Origin: JACCTU01 sp963848525
Lineage (GTDB): Bacteria; Actinomycetota; Thermoleophilia; Gaiellales; Gaiellaceae
Assembly: GCA_963848525.1 (NCBI GenBank)
Contig: CAWKDZ010000005.1
Location: 310,001 to 374,000 of the forward strand
DNA length: 64,000 nt
Reading direction: 5' to 3'
Position 1 is the stretch's first letter; each line of letters starts with the position of its first letter. Below the pieces are notes generated by a model, which saw nothing but the letters and a program-made list of their open reading frames with translations, had not been told where the DNA came from and did no database searches. The position numbers and the translations under genes are program-made. Of this stretch, positions 60,837-64,000 are shown in pieces.

Positions 60837-62114
60837 TCAGCGCACCGGCTTGAAGTAGTTCTGGTGCAGCCACTTGGCCACGGTCCGGCCGAGCACTGCG
60901 CCCTGGGTGTCGGCGGTGCGGAAGTGGATCCCGCCGTGGACGCGGCAGTCGACGATCTCGCGGGTCAGCTCGGAGAACGAGTCGAAGTGCCTCGTCTGGC
61001 CCGGGAAGCGTGGGCTCGCCACGTCGAAGGAGATGTCGTCGGTGTCGAAGAAGTCCGTGAGCGCGTACATGATCGAGCTGCTCACGCAGCTGTGGCCCGA
61101 GGGATGGTCCGGGAACCCGGGCGTGGACAGCGGCGGCGTCGACGCGGTCGACGGGTCGAAGAGCGGTAGCCAGCTCGCGTCACCTTCCGTCGCCGGGTTA
61201 CCGTCCGCGTCCCCGTTCCGGATCGCGTCGACCGGTCGCCAGAAGTCCCAGTAGTACTTGTCGTTCCAGCAGCCGATCGCCGCGTCTGCGGACGCCAGCG
61301 TCGTCATCGCGAACATGCGCGCGTTCTGGGCCGTGGTCAGCCCGTACCTCGTCGAGAACGAGCGCATCAAGGCCCCGTAGATCGCGTGCGGCTGGGCCTG
61401 CCAGAAGATCGCCGCCATCGTCTGGTCGGCCGTCCGCCTCGTGCTGTTCAACGAGCCGAACTGCTTGACCTCGTTGTAGTCCTTCGCGTATTGACGGCTC
61501 GTGAGCGGGTTCGGTCCGTCCGTGCGGAGCATCTCCGCGTTCGGGACGAGGAACGTGTCCTCCTCGCCGACCCACCACTGCGGATCACCCCCGAACAGCG
61601 GCGGCGACAGGCGCCAACCGCCCGGCGGCTGCGGCAGCGTCGGCGGCACAAACGCGGGCCCGCTCGGCGGCGCACCCCGTGCGGCGATCATCGCCGCGGC
61701 TGCCGCCTCACCGGCGGCGATGCCCTGCGCCTTCGCCACCGGATCGAGAACCAGTGCGAGCGACGCGTCGTACTTCGGCAGCAGCGTCGACTCCTGCGAC
61801 GGGAAGAGCCAGACGAGCGTCTTGAACGCCGCCGTCGCCGCGGCAGCGTCCTGCGACGCCGCGGGGTTGGCAACGGGCACGTTCAGGTACGGCTGGTAGC
61901 CGCCCGCGATCGAGTTGACGGCGTCGTACATTGCGCCGTGCACGATCGCGAAGTACTGCGTCGACCCGTGGGCCGTCGGGCCCGTCGAGAAGATCGAAGT
62001 GCTTGCGTGGACGCTCCAATCGGTCACGGCGTCCGCGCGCGCGACCGAGGGTGCTGCGAGTGCGACAAACATCAGCGCCGCAGCGAGCGACGCAAATGTG
62101 CGGCTGAGTTTCAT
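60837..62114 (-). CDS. secreted vanadium-haloperoxidase/PAP2-like protein 2
   Basis: An exported 425-residue paralogue of the protein encoded at 25.4 kb. A signal peptide (LAAALMFVALAAPSVARA, cleavage near residue 27) precedes the all-helical domain. Active-site motifs are KYYWDFWRPVDAIRNG (Lys and Arg), FPDHPSGHSCVSSS (motif 2, canonical PSGH) and REIVDCRVHGGIHFRTAD (Arg and vanadate-ligand His). Motif spacing fits vanadium haloperoxidases more closely than phosphatases. The start has a strong AGGAGG ribosome binding site that overlaps a palindrome. Confidence 0.87.
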   Translation of the reverse strand: MKLSRTFASLAAALMFVALAAPSVARADAVTDWSVHASTSIFSTGPTAHGSTQYFAIVHGAMYDAVNSIAGGYQPYLNVPVANPAASQDAAAATAAFKTLVWLFPSQESTLLPKYDASLALVLDPVAKAQGIAAGEAAAAAMIAARGAPPSGPAFVPPTLPQPPGGWRLSPPLFGGDPQWWVGEEDTFLVPNAEMLRTDGPNPLTSRQYAKDYNEVKQFGSLNSTRRTADQTMAAIFWQAQPHAIYGALMRSFSTRYGLTTAQNARMFAMTTLASADAAIGCWNDKYYWDFWRPVDAIRNGDADGNPATEGDASWLPLFDPSTASTPPLSTPGFPDHPSGHSCVSSSIMYALTDFFDTDDISFDVASPRFPGQTRHFDSFSELTREIVDCRVHGGIHFRTADTQGAVLGRTVAKWLHQNYFKPVR

Positions 62115-62123
62115 CTCATCCTC

Positions 62124-62146
62124 CTAGGGTCGATGGCCGACCCTAG
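62124..62146 (-). promoter_or_regulatory. palindrome overlapping the ribosome binding site of the haloperoxidase-like gene
   Basis: CTAGGGTCG and CGACCCTAG form a perfect 9-bp inverted repeat around a 5-base loop. The inner end of the arm nearest the gene shares two bases with AGGAGG (62120-62125). It could be an operator or an mRNA stem that hides the ribosome binding site. Confidence 0.45.
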
Positions 62147-62242
62147 AGAGGGGGCGGTAAAGCGCAGCCTACTCCTCGGTAAATGGCCGCTAAATCGCGT
62201 TCGACGGGCAGTCGGCCGCGACTTCGCCGGGCGGGAGGTCGA

Positions 62243-62265
62243 GGGGACAGTCCCGGGACAGTCCC
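62243..62265. repeat. REP-like palindrome, variant copy
   Basis: Two GGGACAGTCCC units in tandem (the second not inverted), a variant of the 24-bp palindrome found at 19811 and 62356. Confidence 0.65.
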
Positions 62266-62355
62266 TTTCTCACTGCGACGTACTACGGAAAGGGCGCGCT
62301 GAGCAGGCAGTCTCCTCATCGCCGGCTGACGAGTCAGTACGTGCAGTTGGGCGAC

Positions 62356-62379
62356 GGGGACAGTCCCGGGACTGTCCCC
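62356..62379. repeat. 24-bp REP-like palindrome, copy 3
   Basis: Perfect palindrome with half-site GGGGACAGTCCC, identical to the copy at 19811-19834. It begins 30 bases upstream (plus-strand sense) of the rhodanese gene's 3' end, so it may also act as that gene's terminator hairpin. Confidence 0.8.
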
Positions 62380-62385
62380 GTGACC

Positions 62386-63090
62386 TCAAGAGCGATCGAC
62401 GGGGAGCCCGAGCGTCTCCCACTGGCTCCACGAGCCCGGGTACAGCCGCGCGTCGCGACCGGCGAGCCACAGGCGGTGGACGGTCACCGACGAGGTCACG
62501 CCCGAGCCGCAGTACGCCGCGACCTCTCCGCTCGGGAGGTCCGGCAGCGGCTCGTTCCACGGCGCGTTCAGTGCCCCGGGGATGCGGCCCGGCACCTTGT
62601 CGATCGGGTTCTCCTCGCCGCGCCAGCGCGGCGCGAGCCGCGCGTCGACGACGACGAGGTCGTCTCGGCGTTCGAGGATCTCGTCCGCCTCGATCGTGTC
62701 GCCGCTCCGCTCGCGCGGGGCGAACACGGCCGGCACGATCTCTTCCTCGCCGGCCACGAGGTCGCCGCCCCAGCTCTCGATCCCGCCGAGCAGGACCGCG
62801 CACGCGTCGTGGCCGAAGTGGCGCAGCAACCACCAGAGCCGCTCGGCGCCGCCCATGCTCCCGTACGCGACGACGAACGCGCCGCCGCCGATGCCCGCCC
62901 GCGACGCGGTGGCCGCGAACCGATCCGCACTCGGCAGTGGATGCCGTCCCTGACCTTCGACCGAGAGATCCGAGAGCTCGGTGTCGACGTCGAGGAAGGA
63001 CGCGCCGGGAACGTGGCCGGCGAGATAGAGCTCACGGCCCAGAGCGGGCTCGCCAAGCTGCCAGCGGCAGTCCACGAACTGGTACCGCAT
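62386..63090 (-). CDS. two-domain sulfurtransferase (rhodanese)
   Basis: A 234-residue tandem rhodanese of the thiosulfate/3-mercaptopyruvate sulfurtransferase type. The N-terminal domain (about 1-110: FVDCRWQLGEPALGRELYLAGH, HVPGASFLDVDTELS) has lost the active-site Cys (VVAYGSMGGAE). The C-terminal domain (about 125-230) keeps it in VAAYCGSGVTSSVT. Family ends WSQWETLGLPV as here. The first domain is structural. It could supply sulfane sulfur; no direct link to the suf genes is visible. Confidence 0.92.
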   Translation of the reverse strand: MRYQFVDCRWQLGEPALGRELYLAGHVPGASFLDVDTELSDLSVEGQGRHPLPSADRFAATASRAGIGGGAFVVAYGSMGGAERLWWLLRHFGHDACAVLLGGIESWGGDLVAGEEEIVPAVFAPRERSGDTIEADEILERRDDLVVVDARLAPRWRGEENPIDKVPGRIPGALNAPWNEPLPDLPSGEVAAYCGSGVTSSVTVHRLWLAGRDARLYPGSWSQWETLGLPVDRS

Positions 63091-63256
63091 TAAGGAGAGC
63101 TTGACGAAACGTAGTCTGTGCCGCCGGGACGCGCTGCTCGCCCCGATGCTGCGTCCTCAGTCGCGCCCGTATCACTGCAGATACGAGCGCTCCCTGCGTC
63201 CTTGCCTCGGAACGAGCATCGCACCCCGGCGACGAGCGACGTTCCGCCAGGCTCTC
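63091..63256. other. 166-base spacer between ppc and the rhodanese gene
   Basis: Both flanking genes are on the minus strand. TACGTT at 63113-63108 (minus) is 17 bases before the rhodanese ATG and may be its -10 element. A short GTATC/GATAC inverted repeat lies near 63168. Nothing else was recognised. Confidence 0.35.
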
Positions 63257-64000
63257 CTACCCGGTGTTCCTCAGCGCGGCGGCGATTCCCGCGATCGAGC
63301 GGAGCAGCGGCCGGAGCACGTCGTCGCGCTCGGCTTCGTTCGTCGCGCCACGGTAGCGTCGCAGCAGCTCGACCTGGATCGCGTTCATCGGGTCGACGTA
63401 CGGGTTGCGCAGGCGAATCGAGCGCTGCAGCACCGGGTGGCGGTCGAGCAGCTCGCGCGTGTCGACGATCGCGAGGACGGACTCGACCGTGCGCGCGTGC
63501 TCCTGCTCGATCAGAGCGAACAGGCTCGTGTCCTCGACGAGCTCGAGGTAGCCGGCGGCGATCTCGAGGCTCGACTTGGCCAGCGTCATCTCCAGGTTCT
63601 CGACGAGCGAGCGGAAGAACGGCCACTCGCGGTAGAGACGGCGTAGCTCTTCCACGTTCGCCCGTGCGAACGCCGTGCCGCACCCGTACCACGCCGGCAG
63701 CACGCAGCGGTTCTGCGTCCAGGCGAAGACCCACGGGATCGCGCGCAGCGACCCCAGGAAGTCGTCGCCGCCCGGGCGCGTGCTCGGCCGCGAGCCGATC
63801 TCGAGCAGCGCGAGCTCGTCGACGGGCGTGAACGCGCGGAAGAACGAGTACGAAGCGCTCGTCCTCCCAGACGAGCTCTCGGTACGCGGTCAGGGCGAGC
63901 TCGGAGAGCCCGCCGATCAGCTCCGCCGCTCCCTCCGGCGGCGCCGGGTGCGTGACCTCGGGAAACGCGGCGAGCAGCGTGCCGGCGAGCGCCGCCTCGA
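63257..64000 (-). CDS. ppc: phosphoenolpyruvate carboxylase, C-terminal part, one apparent frameshift
   Basis: The 3' end of ppc; the 5' part lies beyond the window. PEP carboxylase makes oxaloacetate from PEP and bicarbonate. Visible blocks are ALLEIGSRPSTRPGGDD, LRAIPWVFAWTQNRCVLPAW and YGCGTAF, then RLRNPYVDPMNAIQVELLRR close to the C-terminus; the usual final Asn-Thr-Gly is present (ALRNTG). Near 63850-63853 one extra base breaks the frame between WEDERF and YSFFRAF. Upstream, 63854-64000 continues in another frame with EAALAGTLLAAFPEVTHP. Confidence 0.92.

Larger units (their letters stand above)
62115..62385. other. 271-base spacer with palindromes, no gene seen
   Basis: The spacer between two minus-strand genes holds a 9-bp palindrome at the ribosome binding site of the haloperoxidase-like gene and two copies of the REP-like repeat. 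No coding frame with plausible composition was found on either strand. Confidence 0.6.

Overview
The window is about 70% GC and tightly packed. Neighbouring genes often overlap by 4 bases (ATGA, GTGA, TTGA). The gene set (aa3 oxidase, Suf instead of Isc, a PASTA kinase/FHA/PP2C/RodA/PBP cell-division operon, ANT-like and DUF2000/DUF4260/DUF2199 proteins, two vanadium-haloperoxidase-like proteins) points to a deep-branching high-GC actinobacterium, most likely class Thermoleophilia. The lineage is an inference from content and style; no rRNA, tRNA or CRISPR array was found.

Layout. 0-2.3 kb: end of a cytochrome oxidase cluster (ctaE, a membrane Usp-like protein) facing a di-haem cytochrome c, a STAS protein and a TPR protein; upstream of the TPR gene lies a decayed amidohydrolase remnant. 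3.4-5.9 kb: a secreted clan-A glycosidase, tatC and tatA. 6-11.6 kb: sufC-sufB, then five overlapping VOC-fold genes (six domains), then sufD, all one operon. 11.6-25.3 kb: short one- to three-gene units (cupin, VOC, nucleotidyltransferase, MshEN, AMIN-like lipoprotein, methyltransferases, DUF2000, ettA, LURP-one, yceH, HerA-like ATPase) plus the second suf block, sufS-sufU-Rieske. 25.4-30.2 kb: dcd, an epimerase, a frameshifted MMPL transporter and a haloperoxidase-like protein on the minus strand. 30.3-39.7 kb: a DUF4015 protein, an aminotransferase, a subtilase, a Ser/Thr kinase and a cyclase-ATPase on the plus strand. 39.7-49.1 kb: an eight-gene minus-strand operon of kinase, fhaA, fhaB, PP2C phosphatase, ftsW/rodA, pbpA, pknB and ddl. 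49.2-53.8 kb: small membrane and enzyme genes. 54-60.8 kb: a complete arginine operon argC-J-B-D-R-G-H. 60.8-64 kb: a second haloperoxidase-like gene, a rhodanese and the 3' part of ppc.

How the parts work together. SufS and SufU supply sulfur to the SufBCD scaffold encoded 10 kb away; the VOC proteins are translationally coupled to that scaffold. The kinase/phosphatase/FHA genes sit with the RodA-PBP pair and D-Ala ligase, so phospho-control and peptidoglycan synthesis are co-transcribed. The arginine operon carries its own ArgR repressor.

Three general features stand out. First, many first genes of transcription units have a TANNNT-type hexamer exactly 6-7 bases before the start codon, the signature of leaderless mRNAs; one such gene appears to begin with ATC. 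Second, all six VOC domains in the suf operon share an invariant cysteine and have lost the usual metal ligands. Third, several conserved genes (MMPL twice, argC, ppc, probably the yjbR and pbpA ends) carry single-base indels, so assembly error should be considered before calling them pseudogenes.
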